64,000 nt of DNA from Aquila chrysaetos chrysaetos (taxonomy: Eukaryota; Chordata; Aves; Accipitriformes; Accipitridae), in assembly GCF_900496995.4 (NCBI RefSeq), contig NC_044011.1, positions 16,028,041 through 16,092,040 of the forward strand, written 5' to 3'. Positions 40,801 through 54,281 of the stretch are shown one piece after another. Every line of letters begins with the position of its first letter. Position 1 is the stretch's first letter. Below the pieces are notes generated by a model. That model worked only from the letters and a program-made list of their open reading frames with translations. It was not told the origin of the DNA and did not search any database. Made by a program: the position numbers and the translations under genes.

Positions 40801-43800
40801 AGTTAAGGCTGAGAATGGTCATAACACCACTAAGAGTGGCTGGAAAGGTCATTAAAAATACCATATGGTAGAGCTCCTTGCACCAGACACTTACAGTTGC
40901 TTAGCAGGTTTAATTACATAAATTTTCACTGAAAGAATAATCTGTGATCATTTAGTTGAATCTGTAGTTTCTCTTGCAGAGATTCATCCATTTATCTCTG
41001 AAAAACTTTTCTTTCATTGTTTAGCTCATCGCTGAGGTTTCTTCACTATTTTTGTATTTTCATGATAAGTTCCTCCCACAAAGTCACAGCTACTATTTTT
41101 TCCTTCTAGGTACCAACTTTTCTCACATTGGCCTCTATTTCTGACTTTTGCTAAGAAAAGTACCCTTCAGTTCTTCAAAATTTTCACCTCAGCTCAAGGC
41201 TGCTATCAGCTACAACCAAAAATTACTCACAGTTTTACAAAGCAGAATGTGCCATAAAGCAGAGTGTGCAACAGGTTTTTTTCTATCCTCACAAGGAGAA
41301 GAAGAAAGCATGGACACACATGAAGGCACTGGGGGGAGTGGGTTCAAAGACCACACAGTTGGTCTGATAACAACAGGGCCGGTTTTACACACATGGGACA
41401 TGGACTTCCAGGACAGATGCCAATGCAAGATGGACCTGTCTCCTCCTGGACGCAGTATCATCACTCTGAAACATGAGGAGCTGTCAGAAATGCACTATTC
41501 AGAAGCATTGTAAAGCAAATAATATGGATTGTATTGAGGTATGCATTCTCGTTTCGCATCAGATAACAAGGGTGTTCTCACTCGTTATTGTAAATCATGA
41601 GGGTTTGCAGCTAGCTTTTACCCCACAATTTGAATTAATCTCACAGTATTTGTGCACATCCTTATCAACTAGTTGGAGGGGGAAATTCTTGGGGGATAAG
41701 CCACAGAATCAGAATTGCATCCTTTTTGGTAACTTCCATTTGGAACTGAATTGCTATTTTACGTTAATCCTTTTTTTCTACCTCATTCTCAAATTGAAGT
41801 AGCTTAACTAATCTCCTTGCAAATTATTTCATTTATTTTTTCAATGGCCATTGTGGGGGAGGGCCCCACATGCCAACACTCTCCATCCCCTCCCCATAAT
41901 ATGCAGACTGATAAAGGAAAGAAAAATGTGTGTATGGTGTACATCTTACTTGCTCAACAATGGGTTATGATGCAGACAGTAACTAGTGAGGTTATACAGT
42001 TTCCATAGTGACTGTTTCATTGAAATGATCTATTTCTGGAGTTCCATCAGAGATCATTGGTGTGGTTAGGATGGAAGTGTTCTGCAATCAGGGTTGGCCA
42101 TCAGCTAAGCAGTGAGCAACGGAAGAATTAATTTCCCCGGGAATATTTTGGGGAAAATTAAACTGCCTTGCAAATAGCAGAAATATACCAAAATGTACCT
42201 TGATTTACATTTTAATCCCATTTTTATTGGCTAGTATTATTAGGCCTATTGAACTATGATTTAATGGATTATGAATGTGTCATGCTAATTCTATGACCAT
42301 CCATAAAAGTACTTGTCACCCTTACAGTTATGATGGAAAGCATTAACCTATGCATTATTGCAGGATTGCTGACAATACCAGAGTAACATATTCTAAGCAA
42401 GAGTTTGGATTTCTGAAGAGCAACCACTGAATCTTGCTCAACAGGATCTATAAGACACCATGCCATATATGACCTATACTCCAACAATTCACATGGAAGT
42501 ACCTAATAATGTTTCCCAAAGGCATTACTTAGTCAAATTTAACCCAGAAGGTAAAATTACAGAAAGCAATGCATTTACTACATCTTTGTGACATTCTCAT
42601 TAGGGACGCCATTTCTGCCAGCCTCAGCCTTTTCATTACTTGCAGAGCCAGAGCTTATGGGAATTAGATTCCACAGTAACTCTCTCAAGACATCCACTCT
42701 TTTCCGCCACATAGAATTACTACATATGCTTGCTCTCGGTTTTAATTCTTACTAATCTTCATTGCTACAGAAGTCTCTAGCAGAGCAGCCTAGAAGATGG
42801 ATAATGAAGTGGAGTGCAAAAGACGCTGAATTAATTTTCACTTTTGCTAAAATCTGGACTTCGCTCAATTTCCTTTTTTTTTTTTTTTTGTAAAATTAGA
42901 AAAACATCACAAACTAAAGGGGTGCTAACTGTTGATATTTGTAAAACAATTGGGAGACTGACAATGTAACTAATGTGCCTTATACTAGCATTTTTCCATC
43001 AGTGCCAAGTTCACCTACAGAGAAATACCCTAAGTTCCCAATGAGTCCAGTGCTGTTTCTTTCCATCTTTGCATTACCTTCAGCCTAAGCTTTTGGATGC
43101 ACCTTTGTTTTGCATTGTACTGAGGCAACACTGATCTTTCAGCAACAAAGTACTCACTTCAAATCTTTATAAGGATTTGGAATCATGGGCAGAGCTGATG
43201 CACAAGAACATTGTTGCTTCCTTATGTATTAGCTCTTTAGGCAGAATGCTGAGTATCTTCTCATTTCAGTATATTCAGAGGCCAGAAATGCCTCACGCTT
43301 CTCAGCTGCTTTTGATGCAGGAAGAAGCAGCTTTGCTCAAAAGGCAAGACACATTGCCTCGCTATGGCAGGAGAGTTATTAACAGTAACAATGACCACAT
43401 TCTGGAACTATGCCACCTTTTTAATTTAGCAGTACATTTCAGTAGGAGGATACCTATGCAGATTCACATTTGCTCAAACAAAATCCAGTCTTAATGGACT
43501 TTCTGATTCAGGATTGCAGTTTTCTCTTGATTACAATGAAGCTCAATGAAACAAATAGGGAATATGTACTGGAACTAAATGCAACTGCTTTTATTTTTAA
43601 AATTGGATTGACCTAACTCTACCCCATGTTAACTACTTCCTACATAAGCCATTTTGCTTAAGGTGCCAGTTCTGTGACACACTTTTTTAAAATTTGCATT
43701 CAATCCTAACTAATAAAAGACAGCTGCATTGAAATAAAGCAAGCTAATAAAAATATGTCTATATTAGGATTTTATACAGAGGCTATGATCTTAACATATA

Positions 43801-44017
43801 GGTAAAATTTGAGAAAAGCTGTAAAGATACTTACCAATTAGATACTAGGTTATCTATTTAATGTGCAATAAGCCAAACGTTTGTTATAAATGGTGTGCCA
43901 CTGGAAAACTCTTCAGTGGAGAACATAAAGGAGGGAAGGGGAAAGGAAGTTGAGGAAAACCCCTGAAGTTCCACATTGTATGGCTCTGCAGACAAAAATC
44001 TCCTCTCATTAGCTCAC
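34890..44017 (-). other. IPCEF1: IPCEF1 intron, largest in window
   Basis: This 9.1 kb intron has donor GTGAGC and acceptor TTTGCAG. No transposon is recognised. A 16-base T run lies at 42874-42889. Open frames of 60-121 codons (for example 41148-41513 and 43177-43494 on the + strand) have no domain or splice context and are judged chance. Confidence 0.8.
42874..42889. repeat. T homopolymer (16)
   Basis: Sixteen T bases on the + strand lie within an IPCEF1 intron; on the gene strand this is an A run. Confidence 0.9.
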
Positions 44018-44387
44018 CTTTGGCTAGTGATCTCTGTCCTGTTGCATCTGGCACAGCTAGACAATGTGTATCCGGACCTAAAAAAGAGTTTTGGGATCCA
44101 CCACTGGGTCTGGAAAGCTGGCCCTCTTGGTTTTCTGCTGCATCTCCACAGTCTGCTTCTGGTGGCTCATCAGACTGAATCTGTACGCAGAAAGTTAAAG
44201 GCTGATCACCCTCTTCTGTGGCAGAGCTGTTAACTAGGTCAAGCCAGGACTGCCTCTCGGAATAAACCACTTTGGATGTCAAGGAAGAAGATGACTCTTG
44301 GGAGTTGAAAGTGCTTTCAGGAGAGGAGAGAGAACAAGATGCTTCACTTGACAGAGTCGAGGTGAAAGAAGATTTCTGCTGATCCTG
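44018..44387 (-). CDS. IPCEF1: IPCEF1, large Ser-rich linker exon
   Basis: This 370-nt exon enters in phase 0 and leaves in phase 1 at CCAAAG|GTGAGC. It encodes a low-complexity Ser/Thr-rich linker (SSFTSTLSSEASCSLSSPES), then SERQSWLDLVNS and DQPLTFCVQIQS. These correspond to human KERQSLPDTVNS and GQPITFAVQVHS, so order and spacing agree with IPCEF1. The linker is acidic, rich in Ser/Thr-Pro and Ser-Glu sites, and probably disordered. The acceptor is a tandem AAGCAG, so the exon may start at 44387 or 44384, adding or dropping one Gln. The acceptor is preceded by an unusual C homopolymer. Upstream of the acceptor the frame stays open by chance. Confidence 0.93.
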
Positions 44388-47300
44388 CTTTGCAGAAAAC
44401 AAATTGGGGGGGGGGGGGGGGGGAGAAAAAACATTTCCAATTTATTCCTGTTCCTAGGTTCTACATGTTATAGATATGCAGCTGAAACGCTAACTGACCA
44501 AAAATTGATGTAATCTGATTACTTATCCATCCAAACAAGCCTGAGGTATGGCAGCCAATCTCCTACAGAGCAGCAACTTCAGAAACTAAGCCACAAGGAA
44601 GCCAGAGCTAAAACATAAAAACCTGACAATGCCTAGAAATGAAAGACCAAGGAAAAATATTGTGTTGAATGTAGCCTTCCATGCTAGGTCTCACACTCAT
44701 GTTCACTTTTTATTTTGTCTTCGCTTTATTGGTCTAACCAAGAGTGCAGAAGAGAAACTCTGAATTAGCCATTGAACATGAAGTTGTCTTGAAGCATTCA
44801 ATAAATACACCAATGCCATAACCACGGATAGACAGAAATGGGCCCAAGCACTGATGTACCTTGACCTTAGCACACAAAAGCATTTTACCTGGTCCATTCA
44901 AGGGACTACTCATTCACCAAGGCAAGAAGGCTGATAGGTAATACGATGGCAAGTTAATGGTGGAATAAAAAAACAGTCATGGGGCAGAGGGCAGGAAAAG
45001 GGGAATGGTATAAGATTTGTGCTGCTCGTTCACCTGCTAAGATTCATCCTTCAGCCCATGAATCTAGAAAGGGACCCAAACTTCACTAGAAACACATCAG
45101 AAATCATTAAGACATCCTAGAGGCCCTCCATACTGTACTTGTCACCCTGCCTCGACAAGAGCGCATACAACCAGAGAGGTCTCAGAGACATCTAACAGTC
45201 ATCATTAGGAGCTAGGAGTTGAATGAGAGAGGGTATGATAGATGCACAATTCCTTGGAAAGAAAGGTTGAGAGAAAGAACAGTTTTGAAAAGTATTTAGC
45301 TTCCCAGACAAGCAAATAGGTGCCCAGGTCTTTGTCTACAGTAGGTGTTTACATTGATTGAGTTGTACTATTATCTGGTCACCAAAAGCAACTCACACAA
45401 GAAGATTTAGCACTAGTCTGCTTCTTAACCACCAAATACCACTGAAAAAATGAGCCAAGAGAGTCAAATACACAAGTAATACATACACAAATATACATAC
45501 AAATACCCAGAGGAGGATTAATTGACAGTAATAAAGTAATGGAAGACAAGGGGAGACAAAGCCTTATAGTGAAGTTCTTAGAAACTATTAGAAACTGTGA
45601 TGAGATCATCATGATACGAACGCCAGATTTCTTGTATCTGCTACTGCAGAAATTTACTCCTCCTACAAATCATCTGCTATTGGCCAATGCCAGAATCAGA
45701 ATACCAAACTTGATGGACCACAATTCTGGCAAGTTTTTGTTCTCAATACATATGTAGAATAGATCTGTGTAAGGATTAAAACAGATGATAAATAGACTGG
45801 AAGTATTGAAAATTGCTGAGAAAGTGTTGCTAGGGAAACCCAGACAAGCTGCAAACACAATAAAGAGACTAGCCTGGAATACTTATTTATAACCTGGTAA
45901 ACTAGAAATAAGATGTATTTATATAAACCAAACCAAGAGTGACAATATTTTGGATTATGATACATGAACCTCTGCAATTCAGTGTTGCTGTAATGTATAC
46001 TACTTCCTTTTTACATTTAAAAAAGCAAAGTAATTTGCCTTCCTGTGCTTCTAATCTAGCTGTATAATGTAGCTACAAATAAATTCAGAAGATGAGGAGG
46101 ACCAATATCACATTGTGGGGCACCATTTGTTTGTAGCACTTTCTTCACTTTTGTAAATTTTCAAAGCCATTCCTCCAAGACTGTCCCAAACACTGTGGGA
46201 CAAGACTTCATTTATATTCCTATTACACAAAGTACAACATTGTGTTTCAGGTGGATTTTTGTTTTTAAAAAGGAAACCTTCACAAATGCATCCTAAAGCA
46301 AAGGACAAGATATTGTCATAAACTACATGTACGAGTGATAAAACCACCCTTGGGAATACAGGTGACCTGAAGCATTTCACCTAAGAGTTCCTATTGCAAA
46401 GACAAATTGTTGAAGCATTTGTACAGCCAAGCAGAACAACTGAACAGTAAAAGCTCTCGCTCACATGGTGTGGATGGTCTAATTTCAGTTGTTCTAAGAC
46501 AGGAAAGAAAGATGTTAGATCTCACCTCTATTTCTCTGGCACGCGTCCATGCAAAAGAAAGTGCCACTGAAATAAAAACTGTGCCTCACTGAGTGGAATA
46601 TATCTTTATTTTCATTTTAATTGTGCGTTAAATAAAAAATTGTGGGTGAGAATAAAGATGACTGCCAGAATATGTTTCTTTTTCTCTACGTATGTGTTAT
46701 GGTGGTTTTTTTCTTTGGCATGACAAATGTTTACCTAACTTCCTCGAGTCGTTCCTTTGGAAGTTTTGCAATCATCCATATAATTATAAGTCTCCATTTG
46801 GGGACATTTTAAAAAGCAGATGCTCGAGCCAGCAGATCATAAGGATTCCACTGGAGATCAATGAGTCTCTAGGCATTTTTTTAGAGAAAAATTATCACCA
46901 TGAAACACCTCAACTGCTCTTTTGGGACTGCTGCAATGTATATTCTCAACATAGCTGCTGGTTTTTGAACTATAAATCCATTCACATGTGGAGAAATTAA
47001 TGCAGATGGTCAGTTCAACTTTTGTCCTACAGATGTTAAAATTTACTTGTTCTTCACTTGCTTTTTTTCTTCCACAGTACCCAAAGCATGCATAAACATA
47101 GAAAGCTCATGATCACTACTTTTTTTTTTGTCAAGTTTCAAAATGGTTTGGGTCAGCAGAGAACAGAACAGCAAGTGAAAACTTTGTGCTAGAAGTACAG
47201 CAAAATATTTGCTGCTCTGACACGTAACAGAGCCTGCACCTGGCTGGCTATTAGTTTCCAGACTAATAGTTTTCAGTTTGGAGTTGATCTCAAGAAATTT

Positions 47301-49815
47301 GGAGACCTTTCTGCTTAAGACAACATTGGTTTGATTTTCCAAAATGTCCATAGCTCCTAATTCCTATTTTGCAAAATCTCTTTGGCACTCGGGAGGAAGA
47401 AGTACAACTTTAAAAAAAAGATAAAAATAATAAAAAGAAATGAACCCTAGTCAATGCCTGCGGCATTCTTAATGCTGGGCTGGGTTTCCAGGTTGAGTGT
47501 CTCTTCCAGTAGCAATCTGAAAAGATTCAAGCAGGCCTTCCAAAAGTGGTGTATCCACAGAGTATCAACCCAAATTCATCACATGTTTGGGACCTCATGG
47601 CTTGGTTCAAAAACTCCACATCAAATAAACAGGCACCAAGCAATGTTTAACGAGCCTTCCCTGAGACAACCAAGAGCTCCACTCCTAGAATTGACCTTCC
47701 AGTAGAAGCTGGCTTTCCCAATCCTTCCAGTGGTTTTCTTGCTCCAGTACTTGTCCAGAAGGGAAAAGGGCATTAAGTCAGGTGTTTAAAAGAAGGCTCT
47801 GACTTGCAGTCAATCACAGCTGCATTGGTACCTAACTGTTCCTATCTACCACATAAGCAAGCTGAGCACAGGGCAGACCCGTGGTAGCTGGAGCTTATTC
47901 CAGTGTCCAATTCTGGAGTGAAAAGATGACAAATTTGCTCAGGAGACACTAATCTTTGTCCATGGGGGAAGGGATTTTAAGCTGGGGATGAGGAGAAAGG
48001 AAATCAGCTGAGAGGTAAAGTCTGGAGGAAAGATAACCTTTAAGGGAAAGGCTGAGGAAGCAGGACACCTCGGCACCTGCACCATTGCCTGCCTCCCACG
48101 TGTCCCCTGCTAAAACGTGGAAACCAGCACTTCAAGAAGAGCATATGGGAAGGAGACAACCGGAGATCGCCTCTGCAGTAACAGATTGACAAGCAGCAGG
48201 AAGCCAGAAAAACAGAAAGCTAAAAAACAGCACCTGTTTAAAACTCATCATCTGGAAAAATGCAGGCATTCACTCAGAGGTGAGCAGACGGAAAAGACAT
48301 CTACAGCTTCTTAAAGGCAAGCCACTGAGATATAAAATTCAAGATGCTTCATTATCAGCCCTCGGCCCAGAATAACTCTTGGAGATGTATTGTCAAGGTT
48401 CCTATTTTCTCTGATATTTATAGCCACTCAGCCACATTTAACTTACAGTTAATACAGGCAATAAGGACTCACATTTTACACAGCGGTGAACACCACACCC
48501 CCCCGAGTGCCAGGTGGATTGTTTTATGGTGATTAACGTTACACAACTGTTTCAGGAGAGTAAATGAAGACTGACTTATCTGACTGAAACAGAAAGGGGC
48601 AAGTGGGTGACAGTGTGGCATACGCTCCCAGCTTTATGTGAACTAATTAGAGATTGCCACACAGGCAACCCTGTGCATGACATCTCCTTTTATTATTGCC
48701 TGTGACCACACAAGCTTCTCCAGCTCATCCGTATATTTCAAATTTGTCCCTGCTTCACTGCCTCTGTGCCCACCCTAGCTACTGGATGTCATTTCGACGT
48801 GCCATACAGGAACCTGTACCACACCAAGGAGGCAGCAGACACTTCCCTTCCATGAGGTGCAATGAGATGATTTAGTACCAAGCATATTACTGCATACCCC
48901 TCGATGTTAACTTTCAGATGGGACAGGCTTGAACTCAGGATTCCTTATTTCAGCTGCATTGCCATCCCAAACCAGATTACTCATTTCTAACCACAGAATT
49001 AAGTAAACTTCATATCTTAAAGCACATGTAAGGGGAGATGAGATCACTGGGAAAAGCAACAATACAGAAACAAGATTAATAGGGAGATAAGTGGCTAATA
49101 ATTAGGCGAGTCAATTTGATTAGACACATGAGGGTGCATAGTGCTTATTCTAATTTATGAAATGAAGCGAGGCAGCAAGGAATATTCTGGGCAAATATGC
49201 TACAGCAAGAGAGAAAAATAGCATAGATTTTGGGAGGATGCCTATTTTCTTTTTTTATAGTCTATTTTTCAGAGGTAGAGGAAAAGAACCAATTTTATCA
49301 CCATAAGAAGAAGCCTCTTTCCCTTCACTTCACTGCCACAAAAGCCGCTTCAAATTCAGCATTCTTAAGAACAGCTCACTCAAATAAATACAAATCTGTT
49401 GGATGATGCTACGCTACCGGGGTCACAGAAAGAAAGAAGATTTGGGACTGATTAAAAAAAAAAAATAGTATGAAAAACTAGGTTATGGCAGTGTGTTAAA
49501 AACCTTGTAAAGAAAAGACACAGCGTGTGTATGAGGTAGAGTGACACCTTCCTTTCTCCAGCAAGATAAATATGCCTCCATCTGAAGGAGCTGTTCTTTT
49601 ACAGTGCGGGGCTCCCAGCAGGGCAGGCTGCAATAACTGTGTGCTCTGCCACGGGGCAGGGCCAGTCAGTGCATCCTCATTTTATGGGCCATGTTTACAC
49701 AGGGTAAACATTTCTAGCTGCTGTTACAGGTTAGTCCTCAAAGGTCCACCACCTCAAGAAAATTTTGTTCCAACTGGCTAGCAACAAGAAACAAGCTAAT
49801 TACTGCAACACTTAC
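44388..49815 (-). other. IPCEF1: IPCEF1 intron
   Basis: This 5.4 kb intron has donor GTAAGT. Apart from the G/C homopolymer at its 3' end it holds nothing recognised. A GC-richer patch lies near 48050-48130. Confidence 0.8.
44406..44423. repeat. G homopolymer (18), poly-C on the IPCEF1 strand
   Basis: Eighteen consecutive G bases on the + strand lie 18-36 bases upstream of the IPCEF1 acceptor. On the transcribed strand they form C18 in the position of the polypyrimidine tract. Confidence 0.95.
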
Positions 49816-49904
49816 CGAAGGAGGAGGTGGTGGCTGGACTGTGTAGGGGGGAGGTGGTGTGTCTGTTATTTCTGGATCATCATGTTCACTTTCGCTGTAG
49901 CATT
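49816..49904 (-). CDS. IPCEF1: IPCEF1, acidic and proline-rich exon
   Basis: The acceptor CTGCCTCAG and the donor TCG|GTAAGT bound 89 nt. The exon enters in phase 1 and leaves in phase 0. It encodes ECYSESEHDDPEITDTPPPP, then YTVQPPPPPS. Human IPCEF1 has ECYSESEQEDPEIAVETPPPP here as I recall. The acidic CYSESE cluster looks like a casein-kinase-type phosphorylation region. The proline stretch with PPPPY could bind WW or SH3 domains; that is inference from the motif. Confidence 0.95.
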
Positions 49905-50525
49905 CTGAGGCAGACATGGAAAATGAGCAAAAACAAAGTGTTAGAGCAACACTCATTTATTCCTCGCAACATTGTGGTAACGAAAGATCACCAAGCAGGT
50001 TGTTCTGTGCTGAGGACCATGCTGTAACAAGTCAGTGTCTCCTACAGTGAAAATTAACCCATTTGTAGTAATGCTACACTATTTCATAGCAACATTTTTT
50101 CTTTAATACAAGTAAAAAAATTTGCTAATTTGCTATGGCAGGAAACACCAGGTGGCGCTGCTCCAGATAGCTTCACAACTAGGTTTGGGGTGGGTTTTTT
50201 TTCCCTCCCTTTGCAGCCTTAAAAGAAAGGCTGCATCATTTGTCACCTAAGTTAGGGAGACCTGTTGCAAGTAGTAGATGCTGTCCCTTAATCTCTGTAA
50301 TCAGTAAGTTTTCTTGGAGCTAGCAACAGGGATTGGTGTTTTGGCTGCAATTTTGGAGAAACCAGATTTCTTGCATGGTGCTTTGGAAACCACAAAGCAG
50401 CCTCATGGGAGTCTTCCATCACCACACAGTAACTCACATAGGCACGCCACGTGGCATGGCAGTACATGTGCAAGGCTAGTACTAAAAGTAAGCACAGTAC
50501 TCTAGGACTATACACCCCACTCATC

Positions 50526-50547
50526 TTTTTTTTTTTTTTTTTTTTTT
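50526..50547. repeat. T homopolymer (22)
   Basis: Twenty-two T bases on the + strand have no retroposed sequence attached on either side. Confidence 0.9.
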
Positions 50548-52836
50548 AAATAAAAAGCAAACTCATAGAGCCTCGGTATCTCTTGACATGTGGCAGAAAG
50601 GCAGTCCTGTTCTTATTTCTTTCAACTACATGTGTAGCTGGTGAAACCATTTTCTCAGAAGCTTTTTAAAAGTGGATTAAATGAAGTGATAATCATTGAT
50701 AAAATAAAACACAGAAAAGAGGAGGCAGTAAGTTGCTGGTTCCTATTCCCAGGGCCTAGCTGTAACCACTGGGCAAGGTCACTTCCCACTGCTAAATCTC
50801 CCAGCACGCATCAGCCTTTCACATCCAACCTTTACAGGAGCAAGTGCTTGCGTCCTGCCCTGCACCCATCACGTGTGAAGGGTGACAGCACTCACCCCCA
50901 CCCAACTGAGCTGGGCACAAGAAAGGTTGCAAAGACATAGTCGGAGCTTCATGAGGACAACATGAGTGAGTGCCAAGGGTCACAAGAGCAGCAGCTGCCC
51001 CTGAGGTCTCCACGGGAGCCAGCACTCTGCACTGCTTGTGCTGTCAAGAGCAGCTGGGTCTCTCCAGTGGAAGCAACCCTCCAGCTCTCTCCCCAAGTGG
51101 GCAAGGGCTGTTTATATTCAGGGAGCATTTTGTAAGAGCTGGCCTTCAAGAGTTCACACCTCTAGAAAACAGTGTGTCTCTGGGAAATCACCTGTGATTA
51201 TCTCATCTTTTAACTAAATTAATACCTGCACACTGTCTTTTTGTGCATGTCATTTGGGGGTTTATAATAAACACAGTGTGACGGCAACAAAGTTTTAAGA
51301 GAAAAATTTTATACACAATAAAGAGGTTTCTAAGATGTTAACAGAGTGAAACTTAAAGACATTACTTTTTCTCCTCATACTGCTTGCAGAATTATAGGGT
51401 TTTTAATAGCATACCTGCTATTCTGTTACTGGAAATATGTGCTGGCACATCTTAGTGTAAAGGACTAAGACTGGCTGCAGTAAGTCCTACATCAAATTCT
51501 AAGGCTCTGTTAATGCATTCTTGAATAACTCTTAGTAAAGAGCTTATTGTTTCTACAGGTCCCCTTTTAGACACACAGAAGAATTGAAAAAGAATCGACA
51601 GCTGTTTCTGATACTCTAAATAGGCAAATGGGGTTGGGGGGGGGTGAGGTTAAAATGCATAGAAAGTACATCAATACACAAGAACTGCCATAACAAGAAC
51701 CAAGACCCTCCTGAAGAGTTATGGTGTGTGATAGAGTGGAGAACGAGGTCAGCAGGAACAGAAGTGACTGTGGGTAATGAAAGCATTTTTCTGAAACATA
51801 GCAATGCCTCTGCAAGGCCACATCCACTCAGGCATGTCAGTGGGGTGCTGAACCCACACTCACAGCAGCTGCTGGGGCACCTGTGACAAAACACACACGG
51901 AAGGATGAGGAGGTGTTTGACACCAGAATCAGAATGCCTTTTTCTGAAGGGAAAATGGGCCACCAGTTTTAAAAGCTGAAGTAATTTTGGCAATGTTATG
52001 TTTATTGCAGGGTAATTAGATAACCTGCTGCAGAGGTTATTGAGTGGATTATTTTGTATCTTTCTGTCATTTTTTTTTAATTAAGATTAGTGGGCTGACT
52101 CATTTCAAATTGTTTTATAATTCTTGACTCAGCCAACACAACCAATATTACATTTTTTGAGGCTTTAAAAAAAAAAAACTTTTCATATATAGAATTTTGA
52201 CCATCCTTATCTTCCATCAAACTCCTCCTTTGTGAAAACATGGACAACATTTGGACACTTCCTCCCCAAGTACAACTACCATGCAGTTCTTGCTACACAG
52301 CCTAATACTCAATATAACACTTTGTCCTGATTATCTCAGACTGTTTTGATGCAAAATTGGGTTCCAAAAGGACACAGGCATTTTGGAGGAATTTGGAGAT
52401 ATGGGAATTAACAAGTTTCCTGACAAGAAATAAAGAGGAACCATGAACTGAAAGCAAGGAAATCTATGAGACCTGCTGAATCTCCAGAATTTGGTGGTAT
52501 CTATGTTTACCAGCCCCAAAGCTATTTTTAATGGCAGAGTATAAATGGAGCCAGAGTATAAACAGAGTCAGATCCAACTAATCAATAATGGAATTACATG
52601 TCCAAAGCCTGGACATAAACGACAACCTTATTCTGGGAAACAGCAGAAGGGATGCAGAGAGGAGCATTTCAATTAGATTAGACAAAACAGGCTGCGTCAC
52701 CTAAGTGTTCATACTACTACAAATACCAGTTTCTTCTTCATAATAACAGCTCCTTCACAATCTGAGCAGTTCTGAAAAAGGTACTGGGTACCAATACTCT
52801 GAAAATGGAGGGTCAAAAGCCTAGAAGATACTCCTC

Positions 52837-53503
52837 AGAATCATAGAATCACAGAATCATTTAGGTTGGAAAAGACCTTCAAGATCATCGAGTCCAACCA
52901 TCAACCATGCCCACTAAACCATGTCCTGAAATACCCTGTCCACTCGCTTTTTGAATACCTCCAGGGATGGCGACTCAACCACTTCCCTGGGCAGCCTGTT
53001 CCAATATCTGACAACCCTCGCAGTAAAGAAATTTTTCCTAATGTCTAACCTAAACCTCCCTTGCCTCAACTGGAGGCCATTTCCTCTCATCCTATCTCCA
53101 GCCACCTGACAGAAGAGACCAACACCCACCTCACTACAACCTCCTTTCAGGTAGCTGTAGAGAGCTGTAAGGTCTCCCCTCAGCCTCCTCTTCTCCAGAC
53201 TAAACAGCCCCAGCTCCCTCAGCTGCTCCTCATAAGACTTGTGCTCCAGGCCCCTCACCAGCTTGGTTGCCCTTTTCTGGACACGTTCCAGCACCTCAAT
53301 GTCTTTCCTGTAGTGAGGGGCCCAAAACTGAACACAGTACTCGAGGTGCGGCCTCACCAGTGCCCAGTACAGGGGAACAATCACCTCCCTGCTCCTGCTG
53401 GCCACACGATTTCTGATGCAGGCCAGGATGCCGTTGGCCTTCTTGGCTACCTGGGCACACTGCTGGCTCATATTCAGCCGGCTGTCCACCAGCACACCAG
53501 GTC
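52837..53503 (-). mobile_element. CR1 LINE fragment with intact ORF2 C-terminal frame (reverse orientation)
   Basis: The + strand starts with the reversed CR1 tail (AGAATCATAGAATCACAGAA) and continues through the reversed 3' UTR. The - strand keeps an uninterrupted 193-codon frame (53495-52914) with [54 protein letters not shown] and [15 protein letters not shown], the C-terminal part of CR1 ORF2. The open frame indicates a comparatively young insertion. No reverse transcriptase core is present. It is in sense with IPCEF1. Confidence 0.96.
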
Positions 53504-54219
53504 AGAGTCCATCCCCTGCTTTGCTAACATAATACTACCCACAGCACTTCTCATTCTAAAACAGATCCCAGCACATGTGTCCTCACCAGCAGCTTTTCCA
53601 AGCACTCTGACAGGTGAGTTGCTTTGTCCCCTGCCCAGATTTGTGATTCAAGTGCAGGTACCCTACCACCAAAATGATCTATTAGGTCAGTGGGGAAATT
53701 AAGACAATAAAAAAATTGCTAGGGAACTTTTAAAACTCTTGGGCTTGGCTCTGAAGAAAATTGTAGGCTTCAGTACACCACTACCAAGCCTCCCAACATT
53801 GCTGCTGTTGAAATCCACAGGAACAAAAGAGGCAATAGGGATGGATCTATATTGCACAAGATGTTCCCAAGCTAGCAAGCTCCCAGGCCATAGCACAACT
53901 CCTGTAATATACCTTACCAGCTCAAAACCCAGACTAGCACAGCTGTTTCACTTGGTAGGCTTAGCAAGCCAGCAAACTGCCAGAAAATAGTTACACACCT
54001 CTCACAAGATCACTGAGTGTCTCTCAGTGGCACTGTTTCTCACCACTGTTTTTCTGTGATTACTCTGTGCTGTGTCAGTGTGGTTTCTCTGAGCTCAGTC
54101 AGTAGAAGGACCCAAGTTGACAGTTTAAAAGAAAGAAAAGAGCTGACAAAAATTTGGCCAAGCAAAACCTGTGAAGAACCTGATGTAGTTACATGCTGAA
54201 ACCATCCTTAGGAGCATAC

Positions 54220-54281
54220 CTTCCTCATTCTTCCCATTGGGTGCCTGAGGGTCTACAGCCATCCCCAGCTTACTTAGCCAC
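54220..54281 (-). CDS. IPCEF1: IPCEF1, exon ending the PH domain
   Basis: The acceptor GTTTGAAACACAG (TG-rich, weak) and the donor GAAG|GTATGC bound 62 nt. The exon enters in phase 2 and leaves in phase 1. It encodes (T)WLSKLGMAVDPQAPNGKNEE. The WLSKLG segment is the end of the C-terminal helix of the PH domain, and human has WLNKLG followed by an equally variable linker. The joined protein continues directly into ECYSESE of the next exon, confirming both junctions. Confidence 0.94.

Larger units (their letters stand above)
49905..54219 (-). other. IPCEF1: IPCEF1 intron with CR1 insertion
   Basis: This 4.3 kb intron has donor GTATGC. It holds a well-preserved CR1 copy at 52837-53503 and a 22-base T run at 50526-50547. 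The long + strand frame at 53061-53702 is the antisense of the CR1 copy. Confidence 0.85.

Noticed and set aside
43177..43494. 105-codon + strand frame in the IPCEF1 intron
   Set aside because: It has no recognisable domain, no splice context and unremarkable composition. Chance is the simplest explanation.
49738..49815. Frame continuing past the proline-rich IPCEF1 exon
   Set aside because: A consensus GTAAGT donor ends the exon at 49816, and the next conserved residues are in the exon at 44387.
53061..53702. 213-codon + strand open frame
   Set aside because: It is largely the antisense of the CR1 copy at 52837-53503. The sense strand carries the recognisable ORF2 sequence.
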